Origin: Vesta saturnalis
Taxonomy: Eukaryota; Arthropoda; Insecta; Coleoptera; Lampyridae
Assembly (NCBI GenBank): GCA_036346205.1
Contig: JARFJB010001278.1
Location: 3,540,001 to 3,604,000, forward strand
Length of the DNA: 64,000 bases
Direction of reading: 5' to 3'
Shown: positions 1-12,137 of the stretch, piece after piece
Layout: each line of letters starts with the position of its first letter
Position numbering within the stretch: the first letter of the stretch is position 1
Position numbers and translations under genes: made by a program
Notes under the pieces: generated by a model
Database searches by the model: none
Seen by the model: the letters and a program-made list of their open reading frames with translations, nothing else
Told to the model about the DNA's origin: nothing

Positions 1-226
1 AATTTGGTTTTTTCTTTTACTAAACTAAATATTCGGGTGGTAATAAGTGTGCGTGTAAACAATATACATATAAATAATCGTTATCGTCTTGGATTTAACC
101 CATTAACTGCCAATTTTTTTTATTGATTTTTTTGATAAAATGGATCACTTTCAACTAAAAAAGAACTATTATGTGTATGAATGAGCGACAAGCATATCTT
201 TGAAAATTTGAAACATTTTTGAAAAT

Positions 227-561
227 TAAAAATTATTATTAATAAAAAGTTTACCTCGAGTAGGATTCGAACCTACGACCTTTACTTTGCTAGAGTACCG
301 CGCTACCAACTGCGCCACCAAGGTTCAAGCCCCAATCGATGCAAATTTTGTCTTTATGTATGTAGAACTGATGTAAATTCTAAATATAATGAGATTACAG
401 TCAAATTACTTATATTAATGGAATGTGAGCAAAGTATAGGTCGTAGGTTCGAATCCTACTCGAGGTAAACTTTTTATTTATGTATTTAATAAAATTAATA
501 ATAATTTTTAATTACATATTTACCTTTGAACTTATTCGTTCATAACAAAAACTTATAATAA
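227..561 (-). repeat. Foldback retroposon with tRNA-like core, copy A
   Basis: A 335-bp insertion in the piggyBac left end, flanked by perfect 11-bp direct repeats TTTTTGAAAAT (216-226 and 562-572). It holds a 72-nt tRNA-like sequence on the minus strand (253-324): D-arm GCGCAGTTGGTAGCGC, anticodon arm GTACT-CTAGCAA-AGTAC, T-arm GTAGG-TTCGAAT-CCTAC. A roughly 100-bp body follows. A truncated tRNA-like half in the opposite orientation (about 428-466) leads into an AT-rich tail. The same modules recur at 15929-16497, 40353-40405, 47632-48185 and 50196-50393. The variable-length duplication suggests target-primed retroposition. No protein is encoded. Confidence 0.8.
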
Positions 562-724
562 TTTTTGAAAATGTCCCAAATCGGAATCGTGGCAGGTACT
601 ACTCATATTTAAGAAATTTCACGAAATCCCAAATGGGGATAGTGGCAGATATGAAAATAAACAAAACTCGAAAAATAATTATTATATTACGGTATACAGT
701 TAGAATGACAATAATTTATGTGTA

Positions 725-2484
725 CTATTGGATCATACATTCTACATGCAATCCCACATTACATCTGCAGCATTCTTTTATGACGTTGGTTTTACAGATA
801 GCACATTTTCTTTGCTTCCCCTCATTGGTTCTTCGTAAATAATGTCCCACTGGATCTTTTCTCACCGACTCGAGCACACGCTTTTGTCTGAATCTTTTAA
901 ACATGGTCTACCAAGATTCTTGGGATTGGAAATTGACTGTGTGCGCAAGTAAGTTCTTACTACTTCCTTCCTAAATTGTAACAACGGTATAGGGGTATTC
1001 GCTAGACAGTACAAAATATAAGCGTTTACTAGAGTGGTATCAATAATGTTGGCGAAAATAGGAAAATATTATTTTTTCCCACGTATTTTTATTCTATATT
1101 TATTTACGGACCAGTCCATTTTATCAACCCCTCCCATAAATATTTCGTTTTTGGTGTCTAACCTGTAATCAATAGTACCACGATCTGCCTTTGCCAATTC
1201 TTTATCTGATTTTATTGGACACTTATTCATGCAATCTGCTCTAACTGTTCCTGTTGCAGCGATATTGTTTTCCTTTCAGGGCTTTCATCAATTGAAAAGT
1301 AAAAAGTGTGGTTTGAAGGACTATCAAAAACAGATATTTTTTTCAACACAACAGACGCTCCCAAGCCTTGAATTGCACTATCTTTATTTCCTTTGCCTGT
1401 ATACAGTTCAGTATGAAAGCAATAACTAGCCTCACTACAGCACAGTGACCATTGTTTAAAAGCCAAAGCGTATATGCTTTCCTCTGATAAATTGTTTGAA
1501 GTAATGACGACCGTAGTAAGGAACCATTTGCTCGTCAATACTTAAGTTCTTTACAAATACTGAACACTTCAAATACTGTGTATTCATTTTATCAATGAGA
1601 GGAGCTATTTTAAAATCAGGATTTGGAGACTGAATAGTATGCAATTGTTGGTTATCGTTGAAATGTAAATATTTTTTTTATTTCCAGATTATCTGTTTCT
1701 GGTGAAACAGTTTCTATACATAAATTCTCGTCCTCACACCTGTACATCTGTTCTTGGGGTAAGGAATAATATCCGGTAAGAAGAAAAAACCTATAAACTT
1801 CCTTAGACAGTCTGTAGACAAAATGAAATCATGTTTATTTGTTTGTCCTGCGTATCTGACACTTTCCTTCACAATATACCTCATAATATCCTCACCAAAT
1901 AGTGTTTCAAAAGCTTCCACAGGTGATTTTCCTTTTAAACAGAGTTTTATACCCTCTTTTGAGGTTCCAAAATTAGCATTATTTGTGGAATCTCTTTGAA
2001 GAATCACTTTTTTTCCAGTCTGAGATAGGTTTTTCTTTTCGTAGTTTGCTTTGTTGCTTGTTAGACTCGTTCTTTTTACGTTTTGGCTGGGGTTCCTAGG
2101 ATTCTTTAATTCTTTTGGCTTTTTCGGCGTTTCTTCAATACCGGCCGTTTCTAGGGCGTCAGGTTCTTCTTGCGATTTTATTGAGCTGTAGTGAACTTCT
2201 ATCCTTCCAGGGACGTTCGTCGGAAAATTGTCTTCTAAAATATCGTTATCCATGTCCTCAAGATCTGATACCTCGTCTACATTGTCAGGTGGTAACTCGA
2301 CAATATCTACAACGTCATCCTCAACATCTTGATTAAAGAAGTTGAGGTCATTTACGATTTCCTCTAGTTGGCTTATTGTTAAAAATTTTCTGGTACCCAT
2401 TTGGTATACAATAAGCATCACAGTAAGGAACCATTTTTTCATGTACATAGATAATAAAGTCCTTCTTTTAAAATTTATCAACAA
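725..2484 (-). pseudogene. piggyBac transposase pseudogene
   Basis: Read on the minus strand, the pieces appear in normal piggyBac order. An acidic N-terminus is followed by the conserved block SPVEAFETLFGEDIMRYIV (about 1870-1930). Next comes the catalytic-domain motif LSIDEQMVPYYGRHYFKQFI (about 1480-1560), then MGGVDKMDW (about 1117-1143). A C-terminal cysteine-rich domain reading KCAICKTNV..CCRCNVGLHVEC ends at a TAG at 725-727. The frame is interrupted several times (for example near 1650-1710 and near 1075), so no intact protein can be made. The Cys-rich tail and the TTAA-flanked ends identify the superfamily securely; a closer family assignment is not possible by eye. Confidence 0.88.
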
Positions 2485-3043
2485 AATTCCACCGAAAAAT
2501 TGAACGACCAGTATAACACAAAACTATCGGACATTTTTGTGCATGATAAAATTACCGACTCTCCCGATTAAAATTATAATTTAATTTTATTGCGAACTAA
2601 CGTTTTACTAACTCATCATAATGAAGAAGGCAGTGATTCTACTGGTTACGTTGTTAACCCAGCATTAGTCACGATCCCCAAATGGGTATCAAGATAAAAA
2701 ACATCCTGGGATCAACTACAACGAACATAAACAGCTATAAATCCTCAACACAGTTATTATAACCTATAAACTAACTATGCTCACACATTTCTTTGTTTAT
2801 GTAATAAACAACGTCTTAGAAAACTTACAACAAATATTAAACTCACTTACCGGAACAATTCTTGTTAGTTATCTTGCACAAAGATTATTAAACGACACAT
2901 ACAGTTATTTACGTGACTACACTCGGATTGTGTATACAAATGAACTTTGGCATGTTTACTACTCGTTCTGAAACAGTGTTGCCAAGTTAGAGGCCGAAAA
3001 GTGGAGTATCCCCAAATGGGGATTGTGGCAGGGAATGGGTTAA

Positions 3044-3388
3044 ACGGCGTATCGTAACCCGTTAAATATTGGTGCTTAATTGAAGGATTGTAATATTCAA
3101 CTTAAGTATTTGTAATGTAATTTAAGCTCGCAGCAACCAATTCTACAAGCATATGTAACGTATTAAACATCGAGCATTACCTTGCAAAGGTATCTTATTC
3201 GCACGCGGGCTCATTAATCTGAAATCTGCTAAAATAAAAGACAGTACAGGGCTCCCTCGCCCTGGTATTTGGGTGAATTAGCATTGTTGTTTGTTGTTTA
3301 TATTTATATTTGTGTAGAGGTACAAGATAAAGCTTGGTTATAATTATAAAAAGGCAATTGCCGAATGTTTACATACTCCCGGATCCAG
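3044..3388. other. Unassigned spacer between two transposons
   Basis: About 345 bp between the piggyBac-like and hAT-like elements. No coding frame, RNA gene or repeat is recognised. A short GC-richer patch lies at about 3245-3275. Confidence 0.5.
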
Positions 3389-3396
3389 ATGACCAT

Positions 3397-6300
3397 TAGA
3401 CTGGCCTAACCTATAAGGGGGGAATTTTTTTTCCTCATATATTTCTGGTCTCACCCCCCAATATTGTTACCATTCCACTAAAAATCATGTGTGAGAAATT
3501 TGGTGCAAATATTTTAAGGCTAAGTCGGCCCTCATGGCAAATGAAACTGAAGTCATGGGAGTTTTTGAAAATGTGCCTTATGTGTTATGTTATTTGCTAT
3601 TTTGTCATATTACCGTTCATTATAATGAAACCTTCATTATATTGTATTTCTTGCAGCTGACCAACACCTTTCAAATGGTATATTTATAACTATTGTACCC
3701 CTTAAATTAACCGAAATATAATAAAGAAAGTATAATTTTGTATGAAAAATCTCGAATTTTGCTCATGTTTTGACGTTAAAATTTTATTATGTAATATTTA
3801 AATAAAATTATTCTATAATAAATAGAAGCATGTTTTGTCTTTTGATTTGATACATGTATTATTGTATTATGGCAATATGATGATTCTAGTGTGTATAATT
3901 GCTTTTTTTCCTATCACAAGAAACACAACATCTCCACGAAAACAGATAGCAAGCATATTTGGAAGTACGTGATTTCTTTTCGGTCCGTGTTAGATATATA
4001 AATATTTGTGAGTCAGTGATCAACGCTTAGTTTCAAAGATTGTTTCGTGCTAGGAAGTTTGTTTTAAGTAAATTGGTCAGTTATTTGCGCATAATGTCTG
4101 ATCGTCGATTGTTGAGAAAAGATACTTCAGTGTACCTAATAGGAAATTATTCTTCACAAATTGTTGGCAGTAAACTTCCGCCCATCAAACAAGTATTAAG
4201 TGTAATATTTTTTAACCTCCGAGAAGTTAAACTTTCATTACGGGAGAGTAGTAAATTAGTTATTGAGGAAGTGATCATTTTTTGGAACAAAGCCCGCATC
4301 CCAACACGTGACGTTCAACATTGTATTAAAAAAGTTGAAGTTCTATATAAAACATGGGCTGGTTTGCAAAAAAATTGCAAAAGAAGAACAGAAACGCAAT
4401 TAAGAAATGAAGAAACCTTTGTTCAAGAATTTGAAAATTTATTTGACATCGCACACCAAAACGCCCTTACAAAAATTAATATAACAGAGGACAAAGAATT
4501 TTTAATAAATCAAAGAAAAAAAGGTAGGGAAGGACATATGTATGGCCTAGATACAGTATTAGCTGCAAAGGAAAAAAGAAAAGAAGAGCGGGAAAAATCA
4601 TATGCCTTATTGAAAAAGAGAAGTCGGGAAGAAACAGAACTTTTAGGTAAATAGTAATTGATTACTTGTGTGTATTATTTTTATTATCCTATTATATTTT
4701 CATATGTTTTATATTTCGGAATTTAATTCTTCTGTTGAAAGTTCCGATGAGGACGATTATCTACATGAAGATGAGGAAGGAAGATGTCACGATGGAGAAG
4801 CATCGGCTTCACCAGAACCAAAGAAACGAAGATTAGTAGATAGAAAGAATATAATTACCGAAAAGTTAGTTGCCGCGTTAGACAAATGTAAAGTCAGCGA
4901 CAGGGATGCAGTTCACGTACTAACAGCGGTAGCGGAAGCTCTAGAGTTTGAAATTCATTCTCGGTCCATAAGCCGAACCACACTACAACGCTGCAGGCAA
5001 AGTTTGCGCAAAAAAATTGCGGAAAAGCATAAGTTATATTTTAAAGACATAACCTTTACTGCTCCTGTAGTTCATTGGGATAGTAAACTGTTAAGAGATT
5101 TAAATGAAAGTGACACGGAAGACAGATTAGCCATAATTATTACAGATGGAGATGTAGAACAGATTATAGGAATTCCAGTCATACCAAATTCATCCGGTAG
5201 AGAGCAAGCCCATGCAGTTTTTGAAGTGCTATTGGATTGGGATATGGCAGATAAGGTTAAAGCATTATGTTGCGATACAACAGCATCCAATTTTGGTAGG
5301 ATTAATGGTTGTTGCAATATATTGGAACAAATGTTAGAAAGAGACTTATTGTATTTACCATGTAGACATCACATTTATGACCTTGTATTGAAAAGTGTAT
5401 TTGATAAGGTGATGCCACCCTCCAGTGGCCCTGACGTTCCCATGTTTAAACGTTTCAAGCAATCGAGGAGTAAAATTGACAACACGAAAATCCAGTCCGC
5501 TATGGAAATAACTCGTGTTCAGGAAATCTTTAAAAATGATATAACTGAAATTCTTTCTTTTGTCGACAATAATTAGAAAACTCAACTGCCTCGCCATGAT
5601 TACAATGAGCTATTGCAACTTACTCTGTTATTCTTTGGGAGAAGTGTTCAAGGTAAAGTTCGAGCTCCTGAGGCAATGCATCATGCACGGTGGATGGCAA
5701 AAGCAATTTATTGTCTAAAGATCTTTTTATACAGAGATCAATTCCATCTAACAGTTTCAGAGGAAAGAAGTATTTTACAGATATGTATTTTTATTGCAAA
5801 ATTGTATATCAAAGCATAGTACACAGCCCCCTTTGCAAATCTCGCACCTTATCATGATCTTCTGTTTCTCAAAAAATTAATATTTTTCAAGGAAATTAAT
5901 CGTGAAATTGCGGACGCCGAAATACTTAAATTTAAAAATCATATGTGGTACTTATCTGCAGAAGCTTCTGCATTAGCGTTTTTTGATGACAATATTCCCG
6001 CAAATGTTAAAAGAAATATGGTTGATGCATTACAAAGTGATGGATTATTTGGAGAGGGTAATAAAATAGAAATCGACGTAAGGAGTATCTTGAATCTGAA
6101 TATTTTTGATTTCGTTTCGAAACATTCAAAACTTTTTTTTGAAAGGTTCAATCTACCTTCAAATTTCCTAGAACAATAAATGAACAGTACAAACATTGTC
6201 TTGAGATCGTTAAAAAAATAAGTCGTTAACGATGCAGCCGAAAGAGGGATTAAGATAATTCAGGAGTATAATAGTAAATTAACAAAAAATGAAGAACAGA

Positions 6301-6693
6301 AAAATTATATAATCCAAGTTGTAGCATCTTACTGTAAACGTTTCCCAGATGTTAGCAAAACAACCATGGCTACATCATTTTGAACTATAATCAAAATTAA
6401 TTTATAAACTATTCTTACTTTTAATTACAAGGTATATCTTGTATTACTTGTAAATTATACATTAAATTCAATAAAGAAAATGTTCATTGTTCATTCATAT
6501 CATTGTTGTTCATTTCCAAAACTGATTTTTTTAATTTTTCACAGTTTCTTTAGATATTTCATCTCCCATGAGGGTCCACTTAATATTAAAATAATGTTAC
6601 AAAACTTGATATATATTACTTTTTAATGAAGTAGAACAGTTTAGGAATGTGAGACCAAAGAAAAAAAAAATAAAAAAAATATGAGCCGGTCTA
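3397..6693 (+). mobile_element. hAT-like DNA transposon with 8-bp target duplication
   Basis: The ends are TAGACTGGCC on the left and its imperfect complement GAGCCGGTCTA on the right. Perfect 8-bp direct repeats ATGACCAT flank them (3389-3396 and 6694-6701). An 8-bp duplication is characteristic of the hAT superfamily. The internal plus-strand transposase (4040-6176) carries a C-x2-H motif (CRHHI) seen in hAT-like RNase-H-fold transposases. Length 3.3 kb. Target repeats are still identical and the coding frame is broken by only two visible stops, so the insertion is probably fairly young. Confidence 0.75.
4040..6176 (+). pseudogene. hAT-like transposase, two nonsense codons
   Basis: The first part (4040-4651) is a basic, helical N-terminal region containing FWNKARIPTRD and a KEKRKEEREKS stretch. 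It ends at a possible donor TTTTAG|GTAAAT, with a candidate acceptor GTTGAAAG near 4742, so the two reading frames may be joined by splicing. The second part (about 4743-6176) carries CCDTTASNFGRINGCC, then LPCRHHIYDLVL (the C-x2-H motif), APEAMHHARWMAKAIY and HMWYLSAEASALAFFDD. In this frame there are just two stops, TAG at 5574-5576 and TAG at 5817-5819 (the second where a W is expected). I recognise the family as an arthropod and cnidarian transposase group; hAT is the best assignment from the duplication and CxxH motif. Confidence 0.75.
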
Positions 6694-6701
6694 ATGACCA
6701 T

Positions 6702-7690
6702 TAAACAGTTCGAATTTTATTTTTATTGTTTTATTGTTGTATAGATGAATGTGTAACCTGAGAAAATGACGCTGTATTTTTCTAACGCACCCAAACATAT
6801 ATCGGTTACGATGTTATGATCTATTATAACTGACCCTTGTAAGGCATTGTTTAATGAGTTGTCAGCTTGTTTAAGTAGAACTGTTTGCCTGCGAACTAAT
6901 TTCTCTTTATATGTAATTTATTGTAATTGTATAATGGTACGTATATATTTTGTGGTTTAGTAATCACTAAACAATTGTGTACGTGTAAATTCTTTGTCTA
7001 TTTTCTTTTGTCCTTGCCTTTACCTTATTACCACCTGTGCAATTTTAGTTTTTGTTGTATTTTATATGTACCGTAATTTGCCTTATTGTTTTATGTGCTT
7101 GTTTACTTAAAGACCGGAATGATTGGTTTTATAGGGCCTCATGTTTGGTATTACGATTTTTATTCTGATTTATTTATGACACAATTGTGGTTGTGACTAC
7201 ATGTTTTTTTTTTGAAATTGTGTTTATGTGTAGCTAAACTGCTTGTGATTTATTTTTTTCTTAATATTATAATTTTGTAGGCACTTTAACCTGATTTAAT
7301 GGTGTTTTGTTATATATTTAACCCTTTCATTGTTTTTTTGTGTCATTTGATGTATTAATGTACTTGTGCAATTGCTTATTTATGAAGTGGGTTTTATTGG
7401 TGGTTCTTTCCCACAATAGTACATTAACAGGTTGAACCATCATTGTGCACAACTCATTAATTTTAATTTGAGTGGTTTCATTTTTTTACCTGCCCCACAT
7501 GATGCAACACTTAACCTCATCCATAATAATAATAATAATAATTAAACATAACTTTTTTCGATAGAATATGCATCTTAAAATGAAAAATTATCAAATTATT
7601 CTCACTTTAAAGCAATAAATTACATGAAATTTTTGCATTTAAATTATTACACAGAAATTTTACTTACCGATCCAACAATTATATCCAATT
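6702..7690. other. AT-rich spacer, possibly INCENP intron
   Basis: About 990 bp with no convincing coding frame on either strand. It contains T-rich DNA and a short (AAT)n tract at about 7525-7545. If the last INCENP exon lies left of the window, this is intronic. I searched both strands for the INCENP IN-box and did not see it. Confidence 0.45.
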
Positions 7691-8363
7691 TGGGTCAATC
7701 CATATCAAGTGGTCCAGAAATAAGTCATTTGGTTGCTTCAAAATTTTTTTTCTTGAAAGTATAATTCATTGTAAGTACAAAAATATAATTATTTTATTTT
7801 TCAAAATTTTATCCAGCGCATGGCGGCCATTTTTCTGTTTGTCGAACGCTCACTTTCAGCGATTTCAGAGCTCTGCGCTAAATTAAATATCTCCGTTTCT
7901 ATTCATCCTAGAACATTAAAATAAAAACCAATCTCTTCAGAAAGATCTGAACTTTAATTAGGTATTATGAGTATGTATTTAAAACTAAATGTATAGATCT
8001 TAATACCTGTTCAAAGTTTGACGCAACAAGATTACAAAATGGATTTTCAAACATATTTTTATACAAGAAGGCAAATGTCTATGTGTTTGTTATTTTTTTA
8101 TCTGGTAAATATAGGTGGGTACTCCAAATTCTGAAAGTTTCAAGTTGTGGACTTGCATGGGGGTTTAAATAAAAATTTTCAAAATTGTAAAATTTTCAAA
8201 ATTTCAAAAGTTTGAAGCTCAATATCTCTGTTGGGCATGAAAATAAAAATTTGAAATTTGGCTCAGATTTAGTACTAAGTAAGAGTATCATCATATAAAA
8301 ATTTCATTTTGTGGACTCAACTGGTTTCAAAGTTATAAAACATTTAAAAATGCTAAAATAAGT
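7691..8363 (+). repeat. Left long terminal inverted repeat
   Basis: Pairs with 11472-12137. The copies share blocks such as CATTTTTGTAATCTTGTTGC (right, plus strand) and its complement on the left. They differ by scattered substitutions and small indels, so they are not being homogenised now. Confidence 0.85.
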
Positions 8364-8450
8364 TTTATATCCCTAATGACATGGTAGCATATAAACTTAT
8401 TTTTTCAGTACCAGTACCACATGTTAACAAACTTACCTTCATTTCTGTAT

Positions 8451-10965
8451 CTAATTAGCATTGAGAAACTGTGAAATTTCATCACACAATGCTTGCGTAA
8501 TATTGTAGGTACGCCCTGTTGCTGTGGTCAGCTCTAATGGTGTGAGCTTCCTCAATACATTTCTTAAGGGGACCCATGCTTCATCTCTCTTGCTTAGTTT
8601 AAATGAAGTTCTTGGTCCAGACGGTTCAAAAAAATGAACATAATAATCATTGTGTTCCAGGTTTACAGATTTTATCTTTCCAATCCACCACTGTTCGTCA
8701 TATGTACAGGCAATAATATCCTCTTCCTCCAAATGGAATGAAACATTCTTTGACGTTAGCATCTCAATAAATTTCAAGCATTATCAAGCATGATGTTCTA
8801 AAGCACTGTACTTTGTTGCCTGCCACAGGTACAAATCTGTGAAAGGATCGTGTTCCGGGAATTGATAGACATTCTTTAAATCGAACCTGTAGTTCTGATC
8901 CGTTTTTCGTTACTTCTTCACTGTCTACATAAAAGTATTGAATACCTTTTAGGTTTTCAGAACAAAAGTTAAACATGTCCATAGCATTCAAAATTTGGTT
9001 GTCAGTTGTAGATTGCAGACTCTTTTTAGTCACTTCCCTCTTTGTAGTCCCGCAGGCATTTTTCCAGTGCGCAGTAGCAAAAAAATGCCACTCAGCTGGT
9101 ATTCCAAAATCATTTTCGTGGTAGCAGAGATTTAGAAAGTTTTTCTTATTTTTGTATTGGCTGCTGGATCCATCAGTAAAATATATTATCTTTTTGATGG
9201 CCGGTACATTACTTTTTACGTCTTCAATAAGGTATTTCTGAAATGTATGAACTACTGCAGTGTTGTTCTGCAGATGGTTGCTAATGATACAAAGGCTACG
9301 GTTTTTTACCAGTCCAGAGTCTTCATCAAAAAAGTAATACACAAAAGGGTGTACAGTAGCTTGTTTGGTAACCCAGTGAAAACTCTGGATCTCGTCTTGT
9401 ACTACAAAAGTAAAATTTTCTGAGAAGTCAGCTACAACAACACAGTCTTCCTTGGTCAGAGTACTCTTTATGTCTTTAAATGAGGCTGACTGTATTTTTG
9501 AAACATAGTGGTGGGCTTTTAAATCATTCACTTTACATACGAGTGATTCTAGGAACTCTTCACGAGGCTTTGTCACTGTGATCATTTCTGCACGGTCAAC
9601 AGTGACCCATTGCTTGTATACAATATCGTCAGGCATTTCATTCATTTCATCTGATTTTAAAAAAGTATTTACAAGTGGATTTTTATCTCCACATTCCTCA
9701 CATTCACCCATCATACATCCATACTTATTTACATCACACACTAACGCTTCAATGAAATCTTTGTAATCAACATTAAGCTTAGCTCCGTCTACCATAAGCT
9801 TTACATTTTAATAGTAGGAACAAACACAGACACTGTGTGTTCCTGAAGCTCCTGCTATAATGCACCACTTGGGTCGGAGCTCACAAAATTTGGAGCGGAC
9901 AATTTTAATATCGGGATACGTTTCCTTGAACTTAACGAATAGCTCGTTCAAATTACATAAAAGAAGCTGTTTTTGTTTATGCTCTGATTTTCTATCGATA
10001 CGAACTGCCACACAATCTTTTTTACCTGGACAAATTCTGCTATTTTCTTCGCACAAATAGTATTCCGTAACTTTTTTCATTGTATCGAAAGAGAGAGTTT
10101 TACCACTTTTTCTCTTAGCCAAGTCAGGCATAATACCTTGTTTTTTAGATAGGTCTCTAGCAAGTTTAACAAGACGTTCAGACACTTTGAATTCTTGGCT
10201 GATTTTGTTCCTAGACCATGAAGGTGGTAATAAACTTATTATTTTAATTTTTTCTTCTTTGTTGGAAACCTGACATTTTTCTTTCAACTTAGTTATTAGC
10301 TGCTCATACTCATTACAGTCATTACTATCAAAATTATGTTCATTCTGCATTGGTGAAGGGTCAGCTAAACACTCATGGGACTCTTCATCTAGATTTGTAT
10401 ACAATTTCCTTTTTAATGTTTCAGAAATTTTACTTACTTTGGATTCAATGGCACTTGACCTTTTGTTTGAACTTAATTTTCTGATTTTTGAGGCTGGGGA
10501 TATCCCTAAAGCAGAACAAGTTTGATCCACAACATCAATGGTTTCTGGAATCTCAAAATTTGGGTCGTCTAGTTTGTCTAAAGTCTAAAGGATCTTCATC
10601 GTCTGTAAGCTTAAACAGTTTTTTATTACAGGTTGAGCATAATGCTTTCCCTGGTATGAGGTTCACTTCAGTACTTTTAGGTCTGGATAAGTGTGTCAAA
10701 GTTATTTCTCTTAAACTCTTTTTTACAGGTTTTCTATGACATTTTAGGGGATCACAACATATTCTGCCATAGAGATGATAATATTTGTCTAAAAATTTGA
10801 TGTGATGATATTTACAGATGTTTACTATACTATCACTTATTCTGAACTTTAACACTTGTTGCTCACATTACTAAATTCACTAATTACTTTGATTTCTTTA
10901 GGTACATCTCCATAGACACTCTTGTGACACTCTTCACTAATATATTTGCCAACACAACACTCCAT
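8451..10965 (-). pseudogene. Transposase of long-TIR element, decayed
   Basis: Minus-strand order: a start at 10965 (MECCVGKYIS) and a Cys-rich region with CCDPLKCHRKPV and CSTC (about 10610-10770). Then comes a lysine-rich linker with a helix-turn-helix-like segment (SRNKISQEFKVSERL), followed by GTHSVCVC. The catalytic domain includes VVADFSENFTFVVQD, YFTDGSSSQYKNKKN and PAEWHFFATAHWKNACG. The C-terminal domain (8451-8777) has TYDEQWWIGKI and ATGRTYN. Frames shift near 10860, 10560 and 8770. A TAA at 9808-9810 interrupts GTHSVCVC-SYY-stop-NVKLMVDG in the same frame, where a Q codon (CAA) is the likely ancestor. The element cannot be autonomous as it stands. Confidence 0.8.
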
Positions 10966-11471
10966 TCTTAAAGAATTAAACAAACTACAAAATTAGATTA
11001 AAGCTTAATGGTACCACACATCCTAATTACTTGGCAGATGTAATGAGACTGATCATTCATCACAGCAGAGCAAACTGCACTTGTCCAGACATGAAAGCTT
11101 CATGCTCTGCATGAAAGTTTCAAGTCCTGATACAACAGCTATTTGTAAGCCTACTTGTGACTGAATATTTCAGTTCACAAAAATAGTTTTATGATTGAAT
11201 ATTATAATACTGTATAACCTTTTAGATGCACAACAATTGATTGATACTAAAATCAAATTATTAGATTTTACATAGCAAATTTAAGAAAGTAATTTTTTTC
11301 TTTCACTATTAACCTAGATTTTTGTTTTATTATTTACTAAGGTTGAAATTTTTTCTATAAAAGGCAATACCTTAGTACAAGTTATTAAGTTATTTCTTAA
11401 AATATAACATTATGAAAAAAAAATACATTGAGAATGTCAAATATGTTGCGCTACGCTATTACGGAAATAAT

Positions 11472-12137
11472 ACTTATTTTAGCATTTTTAAATGTTTTAT
11501 AACTTTGAAACCAGTTGAGTCCACAAAATGAAATTTTCACAGGATAATACTCTTACTTAGTACTAAATCTGAGCCAAATTTCAAATTTTTATTTTCATGC
11601 CCAACAGAGATATTGAGCTTCAAACTTTTGAAATTTTGAAAATTTTACAATTTTGAAAATTTTTATTTAAACCCCCATGCAAGTTCACAGCTTGAAACTT
11701 TCAGAATTTGGAGTACCCACCTATATTTACCAGATAAAAAAATAACAAACACATAGACATTTGCCTTCTTGTATAAAAATCCATTTTTGTAATCTTGTTG
11801 CGTCAAACCTTAAACAGATATTTAGATCTATATACTTAGTTTTAAATACATACTGATAATACCTAATTAAAGGTCAGATCTTTCTGAAGAGATTGGTTCT
11901 TATTTTAATGTTCTAGGATGAATAGAAGCGGAGATATTTAATTTAGCGCAGAGCTCTGAAATCTCATGAGCGTTCGACAAACAGAAAAATGGCCGCCATT
12001 GGCTAAATAAAATTTTGAAAATTATAATAATTGCATTTTTGTACTTCCAATGAAATGCACTTTCTATGGTAAAAATATGAAAGATAATAAAAATTTTGAA
12101 GCAACCACCTTTGGACCACCTGATATGGAATGACCCA
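11472..12137 (-). repeat. Right long terminal inverted repeat
   Basis: Inverted partner of 7691-8363. The inner boundary falls at AATAAGT/ACTTATT, after which the two sides are unrelated. Confidence 0.85.

Larger units (their letters stand above)
95..3043 (-). mobile_element. piggyBac-like DNA transposon, both ends visible
   Basis: The segment is bounded by TTAA at 95-98 and 3040-3043, the obligatory piggyBac target. Immediately inside are matching terminal inverted repeats: CCCATTAACTGCCA on the left and CCCATTCCCTGCCA read inward from the right. Between them, on the minus strand, lies a decayed piggyBac transposase (725-2484). Copies of a CCCCAAATGGGGAT-type palindrome followed by GTGGCAG lie near the ends (about 573-596, 627-647, 2672-2684, 3009-3030). 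A younger retroposon (227-561) interrupts the left end. The element is about 2.95 kb, a normal size for the superfamily, and is non-functional because the transposase is broken. Confidence 0.9.
7691..12137 (-). mobile_element. DNA transposon with ~670-bp terminal inverted repeats
   Basis: The outer ends are TGGGTCAATCCATATCA on the left and TGACCCA read outward on the right. The whole of 7691-8363 is repeated in inverted orientation at 11472-12137 with high similarity. The arms enclose a single minus-strand transposase gene (8451-10965). No target duplication could be read with confidence. The family (a C2-C2-rich N-terminus, GTHSVCVC, and a DG-x3-QYKN-like catalytic block) is widespread in insect genomes but I cannot name its superfamily with certainty. 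Confidence 0.85.

Noticed and set aside
253..324. tRNA-like cores as ordinary tRNA-Ala(AGC) genes
   Set aside because: The loop would read AGC, but the acceptor stem lacks the G3:U70 pair expected of alanine tRNA, and the sequence sits inside repeated retroposon units with target duplications.
633..842. 69-codon plus-strand frame inside the piggyBac element
   Set aside because: Antisense to the Cys-rich C-terminus of the piggyBac transposase, which explains the openness.
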